Assembly: GCF_963678635.1 (NCBI RefSeq)
Contig: NC_087069.1
Span: 1,998,166-2,062,165 of the forward strand
Length of the DNA stretch: 64,000 bases
Direction of reading: 5' to 3'
Origin: Symsagittifera roscoffensis
Lineage: Eukaryota; Xenacoelomorpha; Acoela; Convolutidae
In this document: one piece after another, positions 31,234 to 40,717 of the stretch
Layout: each line of letters begins with the position of its first letter
Position numbering within the stretch: the stretch's first letter is position 1
The notes under the pieces: generated by a model
Database searches by the model: none
Told to the model about the DNA's origin: nothing
What the model saw: the letters and a program-made list of their open reading frames with translations, nothing else
Position numbers and translations under genes: made by a program

Positions 31234-32219
31234 GACGAGAGGGTCGAGGGAATCGCCCTGCGGAAGTCGTGTTGATGTTGGCCGTCGGTGAGTCCGGGAC
31301 CGCCGAGAGAGGCCGAAACCGACTGATGAGATGGAGGCGTGAAGAAATGTCTGGCCACGACCTGGCTCGTGAGCCAGGACTAGGTGAGCAGAGGGACCAC
31401 CGGCTAGGTGAGATGCCCTTACCAGCCCAACCGGCGCAGCCACTCATCGGAGCGAAGAGACAACGTGATGGGCCAGGCCCGTCACATTCGGTCGACTCTC
31501 CTACAGCTGCTCCTCCTTTGAAGAAAGTGAGGGTGAGTGAGATAGAGATCCAGACGTCGGAGACGATCGAGACGCTGGAAAAGAAGGAGAAAGATCAGAG
31601 CGAGCTGTGTGCCAAACTCCAGGAGTATAGGGCAATAGCTCGAGAAAGAGACGAATGGAAGAAGAAATACGAAGATCTACAGGTGGCTTATAAGGAGGAT
31701 GAAATAAAGCACCTGAAGGAGCTGTATATGGCCAAGGTGAGCCAAGTGTCACCGGAAGTTCTGGCGAGCATGAGATCCTCGGAGGGTTCCAACGACACAC
31801 GCCCCGGGACAACAGCTCAGGAGCTGTGTGTATCGAGAGGGACCGAGGTTCTGGATTTGCGTGCATCGAGAGAGCCCGAGGCTCCTCAGCAGACACGACT
31901 GTCTGCTTCTAGTCAAAGGTTCACGATACCAGACCCTTCTGACACTTACCTCGCCCCTCAGTTCCAGGAATCGTTCAACCAGGTGGCCAGAGCGACAATG
32001 GAGGAGATCAACCGGATCACTGGACGGACATTGGGTAGGATCGTTCCGTCCCAGCGTCGTGATCAGTCATCAAATAGCTCGGAGCGAGCACCCCACACAA
32101 TAGTGCCCTCGGGGACTGCGCATGGCAGAACCTATCAAAAGTCCCGCGTGGTAGATATCAGGAAGAACCTGATGACACGGCACCAGTTCACGCAAGTAGC
32201 TGCAGAGCATCCTGAATGA
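31197..32219 (+). CDS. Accessory ORF A, coiled-coil part
   Basis: A 340-codon frame. The first third is Arg/Gly/Pro-rich, with HDLAREPGLGEQ and GEMPLPAQPAQP; element 2 keeps FDLARNPGL and GEFPLPARPPEG. About residues 115-185 are a highly charged coiled coil (ETIETLEKKEKDQSE). It probably belongs to the same polypeptide as the SGNH domain that follows: one frameshift near 32210 separates them, and in element 2 the two parts are closely linked. The function is unknown. It occupies the place of env but has no signal peptide or membrane segment. Confidence 0.6.
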   Translation: MAMFVVALLKALGREGRGNRPAEVVLMLAVGESGTAERGRNRLMRWRREEMSGHDLAREPGLGEQRDHRLGEMPLPAQPAQPLIGAKRQRDGPGPSHSVDSPTAAPPLKKVRVSEIEIQTSETIETLEKKEKDQSELCAKLQEYRAIARERDEWKKKYEDLQVAYKEDEIKHLKELYMAKVSQVSPEVLASMRSSEGSNDTRPGTTAQELCVSRGTEVLDLRASREPEAPQQTRLSASSQRFTIPDPSDTYLAPQFQESFNQVARATMEEINRITGRTLGRIVPSQRRDQSSNSSERAPHTIVPSGTAHGRTYQKSRVVDIRKNLMTRHQFTQVAAEHPE

Positions 32220-32220
32220 C

Positions 32221-33372
32221 ATGAGCTGGAACCCCGCTACGAGCGACCAGGTGATTCCCCCAGGGAGTCGCCATCTGATCATAGGAGACAGTTTGGTGAG
32301 GGATCTGAATGAGATCTTCGTCTATGGTTAGACAACCATCTTGTCCTTTGGAGGAGCTTCAGTGGCTCAGGTCATCAAGATGATGGAATTCCAAAGCGAG
32401 GATCACCTGGATACGCTGGTGATGATGCTAGGAACTAATGACGTCTCGAGAGCCCCAGTGACCCCCGAGTGCAAGTGGGAGCCTCTGCTGGTATGCCTCC
32501 TGAATGAACTGAAGGAGAAGTACAGGCCCAGGTTTGTGGTGCTGTGCACGATACCACAAAACCCGCTGATGGGCACCACAGTGGCAGATTTCATGAACGG
32601 CAACGTGACACGGTGGAATGAAATGAGCCGTAATCTGGTGAGAAACAACCCTGGCGAGTTGCGACTTCTGGATATCGAAAACACGCTGCGCATGGTTGAT
32701 CATGTTGCGCTTACCAAAGATGGGATACATTTCAACACCCAACGAGGGAGACACTGGATGAATGATATATTTCAGACGCAATTGAGAGAAATGGAGCAGG
32801 AGTCGAGGGCGACCAGTTCTCTGGCTCGGACCAGTTCAACGACCGGAGGAAGCAGAATAAGGGCAAGCGTGCGCGAATCCCTCGTCAACCGCCTAGGACC
32901 CTTGGCAATGGAGACGGTTGTAGCCGCACCCACCGCTCCTAGCTCAAACGTGAGAGAGAGGCTAGGGACTGCTCCTCCTCCCAGAACACAACCGCTTGAA
33001 AGCCGACTCGGCAGATCAGTGGTTCAGAACAGAAATAACTCCCAGACCGTGTCTAGGAGGAACGATCCGCCCGCCACGGCAAACCCTGCTCCAGCAGCAG
33101 GATCGTCTACGAGCGCCGTGCGTGCGGAAGGAGTTGAACCAGGCAGCCTGCTGCTTTGGAATCGATCAGACCCTAGTCATTGGGGACAGTATAAGACGGA
33201 CATGTCCACGAAGCTGAACATGAATACACTGACGTGTCGGGAGGACGCGATGAGAATGATTGGCGGAGAAAGTCCCACGGTGTCGCGATTGTATCGGATA
33301 CCAGGCGTGGATTGGCTGCTAGCAGAACAGGAGCAGTTCAGCTCTACGACTACGCTCCGACATGCAGACTGA
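32221..33372 (+). pseudogene. Accessory ORF A, SGNH-hydrolase domain (SGNH1)
   Basis: The frame from ATG 32221 carries the SGNH blocks in order: block I LIIGDSLVRDL, block II LSFGGAS, block III MLGTNDVS, and block V DGIHFNTQRG (the D..H pair). In GDSL/SGNH esterases the Ser, Gly, Asn and His of these blocks form the active site, and all four are visible here. A TAG at 32329-32331 between blocks I and II interrupts this copy; the intact relative in element 2 (47823-48839) has sense sequence there. A Ser/Pro-rich linker follows the domain. The last residues before 33372 run into a frameshift, and the protein continues in the next frame. The substrate is unknown. Esterase domains are known in some LINE retrotransposons, so recruitment by an LTR element is plausible. 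Confidence 0.8.
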
Positions 33373-33896
33373 ACAGGTTGCCTCAGGACAATACCTTTGG
33401 ACCTTTGAACACACGATCCCTTACGGACGTCAGACAGAGAGCCCGGGAATTGACGCCACCTGCTCGAAGGGGCAAGTTTCAGACAGAGAACAAGCCCAAT
33501 AACAAGCATCATAAGATGTACAGGCAGTTCGCTAAACCACCCGGTCAGACGTCTGGCGAGTATTCAAGGGATTACCCCCGAACGACTATGGTAGATGGAG
33601 ATGAACAGAGATATGGGAAACTGAAGGCCCCAATAGGCGATGGCCTGTTCGCTGCTTACGATCCCTTAGAGATGAAAGCTGCGAAGTCTCTGATCGTGGC
33701 CAGTTCCGATTATCTCTATACGCCCCGTTCTCTCTTTTGGCCGGACGTGATCTTCTTGACGGCACCTAAATTGGACTGGGGACAAGCAATCGGCATGATG
33801 ATAAGTGTGCGAAGGGTGGTCAGAATGGAGCCGCAGGTAATAGTGGTTGCAGGCTCGAATGATCATCTGCAAACAGGGGTTTATTGTCACGTCTGA
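33234..33896 (+). CDS. Accessory linker and first half of SGNH-like domain 2
   Basis: The useful part is from about 33330 on. Its first half is a Pro/Arg-rich linker that aligns with element 2 (47190-47816). Its end begins a second SGNH-like domain: SLIVASSDYLYTP, LFWPDVIFLTAP and VVAGSNDHLQTG. The GxND block III motif is clear, but block I lacks the GDS form. A G-run near 33878 carries a frameshift, and the domain continues in the next ORF. Confidence 0.6.
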   Translation: MSGGRDENDWRRKSHGVAIVSDTRRGLAASRTGAVQLYDYAPTCRLNRLPQDNTFGPLNTRSLTDVRQRARELTPPARRGKFQTENKPNNKHHKMYRQFAKPPGQTSGEYSRDYPRTTMVDGDEQRYGKLKAPIGDGLFAAYDPLEMKAAKSLIVASSDYLYTPRSLFWPDVIFLTAPKLDWGQAIGMMISVRRVVRMEPQVIVVAGSNDHLQTGVYCHV

Positions 33897-36800
33897 CGGA
33901 TGGGTCGATCCCGAGCAACGAGGTCATAGGGGAGGCGATAATGACACTGCTCTCGGCTATGGCTGAGGTAGAGGCAGCAGCAAGACAACGCTTCACCATG
34001 AATGTGGTGAAGGTGATCTTTGTATTGTCACCAGGGTACGCTGCATTACCAGAACCCCTTCAATTTGTATACACAATGGTCACAACAATAGCAGAGGGGA
34101 GGTTCAATGTGATAATTCCTCCCCCAAACAGAGTAGTGGACCCGGACAATTACTACCCGTCCCGATCTGAGCTTCCCGCCGTTTGGGCTGACATTTCGAA
34201 TGCCATACAGGGGCTCAGAGATTGTAGCACAACTCGGTTGGTGCTAGATGAAGTTTTGGGGTTGGAGCTGTCCAACTTTGCCAGATTGCTGAAACTAAGA
34301 CCAGGGGTGGATGACGATCATCTGTTAGTACAACAGGTGGCTGATGATCTCTGGTTCAGACAGATGGATCAGGCCGAGAATGAGCTGGGCATGACAGTCA
34401 GGAAGAACATGACAGCAGCCGAAGAAGATCTCATGGCAATGGCTTTGCGCACGAAGCCGCACAACAACATATGGTTGTATTTGTCACCAAGGCTGTGCAC
34501 CTTGGGTGAGGACGCGTTCGAGCACGCGCCGGCAGTGATAAAGGAGATACACGTGTACCTGAAAAACCTGTTTGATGCCCGGGAGTTAACTGGAGGCATG
34601 ATGTTGAAACTAATGCAGGACGTAAACACGATGTCACTGGACAAGTTCCAAGCTGACGTGCTAGCCACGAGGGCACAGTACGAACGATCGGATGCTATCT
34701 TGGGAGGAATGGGAGTGGGATGGACGCCATCCTTCCTATCGACGTGCTATCCTAGGGCATCCCGGAACTTGATCGCGAGTTTTGTCAGAGACATCAGGAA
34801 GTTATCGATTGGCCTGGTATTAGCCTTGTACGTGACATTTGGTCACGAAAATTTCGTGAAGGGGCCGGCGAATCTCTTCACCCAAGCGTTAGCAGATTTG
34901 AGATTGGATGGACTCCTGACTCTGATTGCCATGACCTACGGTCGACTGGGTGATTTGCTTGTGCTGTTACGTTACCCTGAACAACTACAGGGACCGAGTC
35001 GTGAGTTCAATGCACAGTTGGAAACCGCCTCGCTCAAGAAGATGAAAGACTGGAGGAATCTCCTGCTTCAATACCTCTTACAACAGAACAGAAGCGTCAC
35101 GGGAGAAGACAAGGTGGCGACGAATGCGGGCGAGAGTAAGCAGTATTGTGGCATGCCCTTACTGACGGACTTAGCTGTCATGATGCGGATTGATCCGTTG
35201 GCTCTGGTCCACGGACTGAGGGAATTCGTCACAGTGGTGTATGGACCGGTGATGTCTTTTGCGTTCCCGGATGTACAAGTTAAGGCGTACAGGAATTCGG
35301 TGTTGTACGTCAACCTGGTCTCAGTCGTGGACTGTTCCGTGCTGAACTGGGTAGAACAGAGTGAGTTGAGAGGGCTGGCCAATGACGATAGGCTGTTCGG
35401 AAGAATTGCGGAGCCTGGTTGGATGTTGATGGATTTCAAAAACCACTTCAAATGCCGAATGGGCCGTGAGGAACTTTCTCATATCCAGTTCAACCCGAAG
35501 CTTTGGAACTTAAGACCAGTAGTAAAGGATACGGGAACAGCTATGGGAGTGCCACTCTTACCAGAGGCCTATGCACACGCCAAAGAGAACCAGCAAGCGT
35601 GGCTTTCTGGGTCCAGGCCGCTGCCGGACCAATGCCCTCGATATCCACCGATAAGGAGGATGTTGTTGGGAGTCACATCTCCCATCATTGCCCCTCGCAT
35701 CGGAGCAGCTCGTGATGCAGAGAAGAGAATGTTGAAGTGGAGTGAAGGGATGGAGCCGCGCTTCATCGGCTGGAATGTGGCAGCCGCGCACACGTTCGAC
35801 TTCTCATTTCCTGATGCTTGGAGTAGGAAGAAGATCAAGGCACTACCTTCCAGGAGACCAGAGGTCTCGGCCGAAATGTGGAACGAAGTGTATTCCCCCA
35901 CGGATGACTTATCGAGACTGAAGTGGTCAGGAGAAGTGAAAGTAGTGATGATGGAAGTGGCAAAGGAGAGCAGAGGAGGCTCATATATAACAATAGAGGA
36001 CCTGGCACCACGTGGCGAGGAGTCTGTAGAGTTCCTGGTGAATGATGAGTTGTTTTATCATGCAGGAGACATGACCGTACCGGCTCGGCCGGACTCGGGC
36101 ACTGACTCACGACAAGGACCTTCAGGACCCAGGCCGAAACCTGATGCAGGTGATGATGAATTGATGGATCAGGACGATGACGATAACGATACCGAGGGAA
36201 AGACGGGAAAACCGGGTGAGACGGATCTGGGAGCGTTAGAGAGAGACTTGCTAGAATACCGGTTTAGTGAAGACGACGATGGGGAAGTCGATGGGAGTCT
36301 ATTGCTAATGACGCCATCGTCTTTCATGTCCCCTACAAAAGAGGCGTCGGCCGACTTATCCCCGATGGACCCAATAAGCCAGGCGAGAGAGTGCCAAAGC
36401 AGGGATCCGCAGAGATTGCTCCATGAGTCACCAAGGAGGAGAAAAATCGAAGAATCAATGAGGGTATCCTTCCTGAGCACGTTGCCGGAAGAGGAATGGG
36501 AGAGATATCAGAGTGAGCTAGAAGGCAAGACAGGGACAACCTGGAGCCGAGTGAATTTCATGGAAAGATCATGGGACGTGATAAGGCGATATGGGACGCA
36601 GTCCATAATGAAGGTGGGATTGAACCAACCCATCATGCGTGAGGTCCTGGAGAAAATAGTGAACTCCATGGAGTCGGATGTTCTGACCGAGTCAGTGACA
36701 GAAGGCAGTGCCGATGATCAGCAGGTTGCAAAGAAATTACCTGTTAGACGAGCCAGGAAGGGGCTGAAGCGACTAAAAGGGAAAACAGGAAGTCGAGCCA

Positions 36801-37186
36801 TGAGCCCGAGAGTGGTGAAGTCGAGAGCCAGCGCAGTGGTGACCTCTTTAGCGAGCGCAGGTCGTTCAGGCGAGAGCGGGCAAGGAGATAGTGCAACGCT
36901 GACAGGGGGAGAGAAAGAGAATCTGATACCCCCTATGCTCTTGGCTGGTCTGACCACGACTGCCGTAAGATCAAAGAAAACAGCACGAACCCTGGCAGAC
37001 ACTAGATTAGAGATGGAGATCATCAGTCAATGTGGATCTGGAGGACTTGAAGATTACAGGCCCTCGCGGACCAACATAGCCAAGTTGAAGCTGGAAGGAC
37101 AACTCGACGTGGTCGAGTACAGTCGAGTCACTGTGCCGGAACAGTCCACATGGGAGATCCAGCAGGAAGTTATGTGGAGATGTTGA
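33884..37186 (+). CDS. Accessory ORF B, large protein (1100 codons)
   Basis: The longest open frame of the element. It starts in the second half of the SGNH-like domain 2 (VKVIFVLSPGYAALPEPLQFVY, PPNRVVDPD), where no D..H catalytic pair is seen. Then comes a large region without a known domain, conserved in element 2: RLDGLLTLIAMTYGRL, LLLQYLLQQNRSVTGE, GMPLLTDLAVMM, YGPVMSFAFPD and FKNHFKCRMG. Near residue 750 it turns acidic and disordered, followed by ESPRRRKIEESMRVSF, a helical block that element 2 also keeps, and a basic Lys/Arg-rich tail. No signal peptide or membrane segment is visible. The function is unknown. The end overlaps the next ORF by 37 bases in another phase. Confidence 0.7.
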   Translation: MSRLTDGSIPSNEVIGEAIMTLLSAMAEVEAAARQRFTMNVVKVIFVLSPGYAALPEPLQFVYTMVTTIAEGRFNVIIPPPNRVVDPDNYYPSRSELPAVWADISNAIQGLRDCSTTRLVLDEVLGLELSNFARLLKLRPGVDDDHLLVQQVADDLWFRQMDQAENELGMTVRKNMTAAEEDLMAMALRTKPHNNIWLYLSPRLCTLGEDAFEHAPAVIKEIHVYLKNLFDARELTGGMMLKLMQDVNTMSLDKFQADVLATRAQYERSDAILGGMGVGWTPSFLSTCYPRASRNLIASFVRDIRKLSIGLVLALYVTFGHENFVKGPANLFTQALADLRLDGLLTLIAMTYGRLGDLLVLLRYPEQLQGPSREFNAQLETASLKKMKDWRNLLLQYLLQQNRSVTGEDKVATNAGESKQYCGMPLLTDLAVMMRIDPLALVHGLREFVTVVYGPVMSFAFPDVQVKAYRNSVLYVNLVSVVDCSVLNWVEQSELRGLANDDRLFGRIAEPGWMLMDFKNHFKCRMGREELSHIQFNPKLWNLRPVVKDTGTAMGVPLLPEAYAHAKENQQAWLSGSRPLPDQCPRYPPIRRMLLGVTSPIIAPRIGAARDAEKRMLKWSEGMEPRFIGWNVAAAHTFDFSFPDAWSRKKIKALPSRRPEVSAEMWNEVYSPTDDLSRLKWSGEVKVVMMEVAKESRGGSYITIEDLAPRGEESVEFLVNDELFYHAGDMTVPARPDSGTDSRQGPSGPRPKPDAGDDELMDQDDDDNDTEGKTGKPGETDLGALERDLLEYRFSEDDDGEVDGSLLLMTPSSFMSPTKEASADLSPMDPISQARECQSRDPQRLLHESPRRRKIEESMRVSFLSTLPEEEWERYQSELEGKTGTTWSRVNFMERSWDVIRRYGTQSIMKVGLNQPIMREVLEKIVNSMESDVLTESVTEGSADDQQVAKKLPVRRARKGLKRLKGKTGSRAMSPRVVKSRASAVVTSLASAGRSGESGQGDSATLTGGEKENLIPPMLLAGLTTTAVRSKKTARTLADTRLEMEIISQCGSGGLEDYRPSRTNIAKLKLEGQLDVVEYSRVTVPEQSTWEIQQEVMWRC

Positions 37187-39945
37187 AGGCGAGAAACTCC
37201 GCGAGAGGGCCCGTGATGGCTTGGAGCGAGAAGCGAGCCATGCAGGAATATCTGAAAGAGCTCACGGATAACTCAAACTTAAATCGAAAAGAATACGGCA
37301 CGGTAATGTCCTCTGAAGCGAACGAAGTCGGATTGGAAAAATTGCTAGAAATCTCCTGGAGGGCGGCCCTCCAGAGATACTTCGACGAGGCGATGCATGC
37401 ACCTGCTACGGTGGCAGCATACCTGGCTCATCCTTGCGTGAGAACTGATCTGCAAGTACGGTTGGCTTGGTGCTTGATGGGCATCAAGAGAGCGGAGTAT
37501 GAAGCCAGTAATGATTCGAAATCACGGGAACAGGAACTGGAGTTGATGGAAGCTCTGCGAGCGTTGATTTCGAAAGAAGATTCTGCGATAGCATGGGCTA
37601 AGCGTAAGGATGCCCTTTGCTTTGTCAGGTTCGTGGTGGATCGTATCCCCACTCCTGTTTTGGGAGAATGCATAAAGATCATTCGGCAAAAGGGAGTTGA
37701 TTGTGAAAGGAACTTCCTTAGGGCACTCCTGGAACTATATCAGGACATGCCATTGAATGTGCCAAGCAAGGAGTCGAATGATATGGAAAGCTATTGCAAG
37801 TTGGAAGAGGTGAGAAGATATTCCAACAAAGAATTGAAAGTAAGCCGGGAATTGATTGAAGCGGTCAGAGGACAAAAAGAGTTTGCAACACTAGGGAAAC
37901 TGAAGTCATTCCAATATGTGTCTGGCATACCGGGGATGGCGTATAATCCCTTCGTGAATGAAGAAGCCAGGGAAGCGTACTTCGACTATGAGCAAGTCAT
38001 AGTACTCAATTTCTGGGTTGAACGTATTAAAGAAACTGGAATGCAGATGGTGGAACAACCCAAGCTGGGAATTATTTTGGAAGAACGAGTGGTCGAACCC
38101 TCGGTTCCCGAGCTAAAGGGGCAAGTGAGTTTTGATTGTGGTTCTTGGGACGGTCCCTTGAAAACCAGTCTAGTGACGATGTGGGAACTCATGAAGCCTT
38201 CTTGGTGCCCTCATCCTAATGCCGGTTTAATCTGGGACATGACGGCGGATATCACGTTAGACCTAGATGATGACGCGAGTTTACATGATCTGGCCATGAT
38301 ACATCATCTGCTGGCCATGAGATTGACGAAGCGGAAGAGCAACCCATCCACGGAGCTGTCCGAGGAAGGTCCATCGAGTAATTGGTTGAAGCAAGGCACA
38401 TGCTTGGCTCAACACAGTGGGATGGAAGGACATGTTTGTAACCTGGGACACTGCCTGGTTACGCTGAGCGAGCAGCATCGGCAACTGGCACGATTGTACG
38501 GAAGATTGAGCATGTCGGATAAGAGTGGTATGGAGTTGGTCGCGGACTGTCATGGGGTGACGGACGTAAATTTGATCACAGCCTTGGGATTTTGCAGCAT
38601 GACGAGTTCGATTGAATCGCTTGAGCGCCTGGAGCGTGCCCATGAGCTAGTGACGTCCCTCAGCGTGGAAGTATTCCCGGGAGCATTGCAAACAGAGCAG
38701 AAGATCGGAGGCTGGAGAGAAGATCTGGAGAACGAGATGAATCTGAAAGATAGTGAGGCCTATCATAAACCGACTGGTTCAAAATATCTGGTGGGTTCAA
38801 GCTCCGCACCATATTGCAGTAGTAGATATCCTACACACATGGTGGTGATGGATGCGAGGACACAGCAGGTGTTGATTGATCAACTTTTCTCTGTGCCAAA
38901 ATGCGTGAGGTTGGCCAGGATGTCGGAGAGGTCACATGATTTGTTGGCAAAGATCTTTCGGGCAGTCCCGAAGAGATCTGAAGGCGAGTTGCAAGATGTG
39001 GTGGGTGAAGAGTTTCTGAGATTAAGTGAAGGCAATGTGAGTGAGTTCCAGAAACAGAAAGCGAGTGGAGCCTTACCCACTGAATTCCCCACAATAGAAG
39101 AAAAAGACGACTTACACAGAATTCTGATGGAGGTGGAACCGTTGCTGGGAGCCTCAGGGTATCGGACCCGAAGGAACATAGTGAGAACCCATGGGGAGTA
39201 TCCTTGCCACTGCTTGGCGCAGACGTTGTGGTACCCCAAACGCGGTAATCTAATGCTAGTATGGGACGTGGAGGAGTTGTACACTACGGGGTTGCCCGAT
39301 CAGAATCAACAGGTGTCAATCGTGGTGGTTAGTGCCATGCTGGCAGTGAGATGGCTGGAGGCTAACACGGACACAAGTGAGCAGGAGACGGCCGTGCCGA
39401 CTCCTGAGCAGCTGAGCAACGTGAAGATGAGTCGTGAATTGGATCTTCTCAGAACCACCTGCAAGGTTCTGAGGATACCTAAAGCCATTGAAAGAATATG
39501 GTCAAGGCAAAGATTGATGCCTTGGTTCCGTGCAGTGATGAAATCATGGATGTATGAACGCGCGAAGCGTCACATGTCGAGGAACACGGAAGCCTATCAA
39601 TCTTTCCAGCTAGATATAGGACCAGGAGCCTATAAGAGAGCATTCTTGACGCACAGAAACGCGGTCACCACAGCGGTGAAGCGGGTAGCTGGAGCGCCTT
39701 GTGTTACTGAAGATGAGAAGAAAGAGGTCTTAAGAGCTGACCTAGAACGAAACGTGAGCCTATGTCTTCACAACAGCTTTTGCAGGAACCGGGAGCAGAA
39801 GGTGAATGTGGACTTGCTACCTTGCTGCAAACCGAGGCTGTTGGAGCAGGAGAGTTGGGGCACGGCCCGCAACTCTATGAACATGTTGGAGAAAGTTCTG
39901 GAAGACAGTGACGCTGAACATCAGGATGGAGAAGCGATGGAATGA
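37150..39945 (+). CDS. Accessory ORF C, large protein (931 codons)
   Basis: An intact frame from ATG 37150. No known domain is recognised. The N-terminal third is helical (LEKLLEISWRAALQRYFDEA). About residues 395-470 are Cys/His-rich: SWCPHPNAGLIW, GTCLAQHSG, HVCNLGHCLV. Element 2 keeps PSWCPHSHA and a C..C...C pattern, so a metal-binding domain is likely. Further Cys/His pairs occur at EYPCHCLAQTLW (about 680) and DLLPCCKP near the end. It has no transmembrane segment, so it is not an env-type fusion protein. The start overlaps ORF B, which suggests coupled expression or frameshifting. The N-terminal half and the metal-binding part have clear homologues in element 2. Confidence 0.7.
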   Translation: MGDPAGSYVEMLKARNSARGPVMAWSEKRAMQEYLKELTDNSNLNRKEYGTVMSSEANEVGLEKLLEISWRAALQRYFDEAMHAPATVAAYLAHPCVRTDLQVRLAWCLMGIKRAEYEASNDSKSREQELELMEALRALISKEDSAIAWAKRKDALCFVRFVVDRIPTPVLGECIKIIRQKGVDCERNFLRALLELYQDMPLNVPSKESNDMESYCKLEEVRRYSNKELKVSRELIEAVRGQKEFATLGKLKSFQYVSGIPGMAYNPFVNEEAREAYFDYEQVIVLNFWVERIKETGMQMVEQPKLGIILEERVVEPSVPELKGQVSFDCGSWDGPLKTSLVTMWELMKPSWCPHPNAGLIWDMTADITLDLDDDASLHDLAMIHHLLAMRLTKRKSNPSTELSEEGPSSNWLKQGTCLAQHSGMEGHVCNLGHCLVTLSEQHRQLARLYGRLSMSDKSGMELVADCHGVTDVNLITALGFCSMTSSIESLERLERAHELVTSLSVEVFPGALQTEQKIGGWREDLENEMNLKDSEAYHKPTGSKYLVGSSSAPYCSSRYPTHMVVMDARTQQVLIDQLFSVPKCVRLARMSERSHDLLAKIFRAVPKRSEGELQDVVGEEFLRLSEGNVSEFQKQKASGALPTEFPTIEEKDDLHRILMEVEPLLGASGYRTRRNIVRTHGEYPCHCLAQTLWYPKRGNLMLVWDVEELYTTGLPDQNQQVSIVVVSAMLAVRWLEANTDTSEQETAVPTPEQLSNVKMSRELDLLRTTCKVLRIPKAIERIWSRQRLMPWFRAVMKSWMYERAKRHMSRNTEAYQSFQLDIGPGAYKRAFLTHRNAVTTAVKRVAGAPCVTEDEKKEVLRADLERNVSLCLHNSFCRNREQKVNVDLLPCCKPRLLEQESWGTARNSMNMLEKVLEDSDAEHQDGEAME

Positions 39946-40704
39946 AGATGATGAACGAAGTGAACGAGTGAAGACGTGAGCAAGAAAGGAAGAGAAGGAG
40001 AAAAAAACTTGATTGTCTTTGTGTGTTAAAACTGAAACCAATCAACCAAGTTTTGATTATTGAACTTGTGAAACTTTTTGTTTTGATCTAGTTTGGTCAG
40101 ACCAAACTATAATGTTGCAATTGTTAAAATTGTTGAAATTGTTGATTTTAGTTATGGCTATTTATGTATGTATATGAGGAACCTAGGTGAGTATATTTAC
40201 CTATTTATTCACGACTGAAGTTTTTAACCTGTGTAAGACACAAATTCACTGTGTGGTGACATGGTAAGTTTGAGTAAACTCGCTCGAGAAGGGTGGGTAA
40301 CTCAATAACTTTCCTAGCCACAGAGTTTCTTAGTTTTAATATTGAAAGGACCGCATAAATGACTGATTATACTTGGTGAGTAATGTTAAGTTAATTTTAA
40401 CGGGTGCGTGGCCGTGCCACGTCCCACTTTTTAATCACAAAGAGCGAAAAGAAGTTTTATGGCAAGACGACGTAAGTAGTCAGAAAAGAAATTTTATCTA
40501 GGACACTCCTCATGGTGCAAATTTTGTGAAAATGTTGAAAGGCAGTGAGATGTAGTACGATGCCATTTGTGAACACGTAGTGAGTTGAGGTGGGGTAGAT
40601 AAATTTCATTTTCTTATGCGATTTGTAAGATTGATTACAGAAAACTGGATAACTACTTGACGATAACCCGGTGTTATGCGATCAATAGGGACATTGATGG
40701 GGAC
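39946..40704 (+). other. Element 1 3' untranslated region
   Basis: About 760 bases without a gene. It contains a GC-rich hairpin-like stretch (GTGCGTGGCCGTGCCACGT near 40404-40422) and A/T-rich text. No polyadenylation hexamer was recognised. Confidence 0.5.
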
Positions 40705-40717
40705 TGTCCGGGGAGTA
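40705..40717 (+). promoter_or_regulatory. Candidate polypurine tract before 3' LTR
   Basis: TGTCCGGGGAGTA directly abuts the 3' LTR. Only the GGGGAG core is purine, which is short for a plus-strand primer. The same 12-mer TGTCCGGGGAGT (once without its last T) recurs four times inside pol. Confidence 0.4.
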
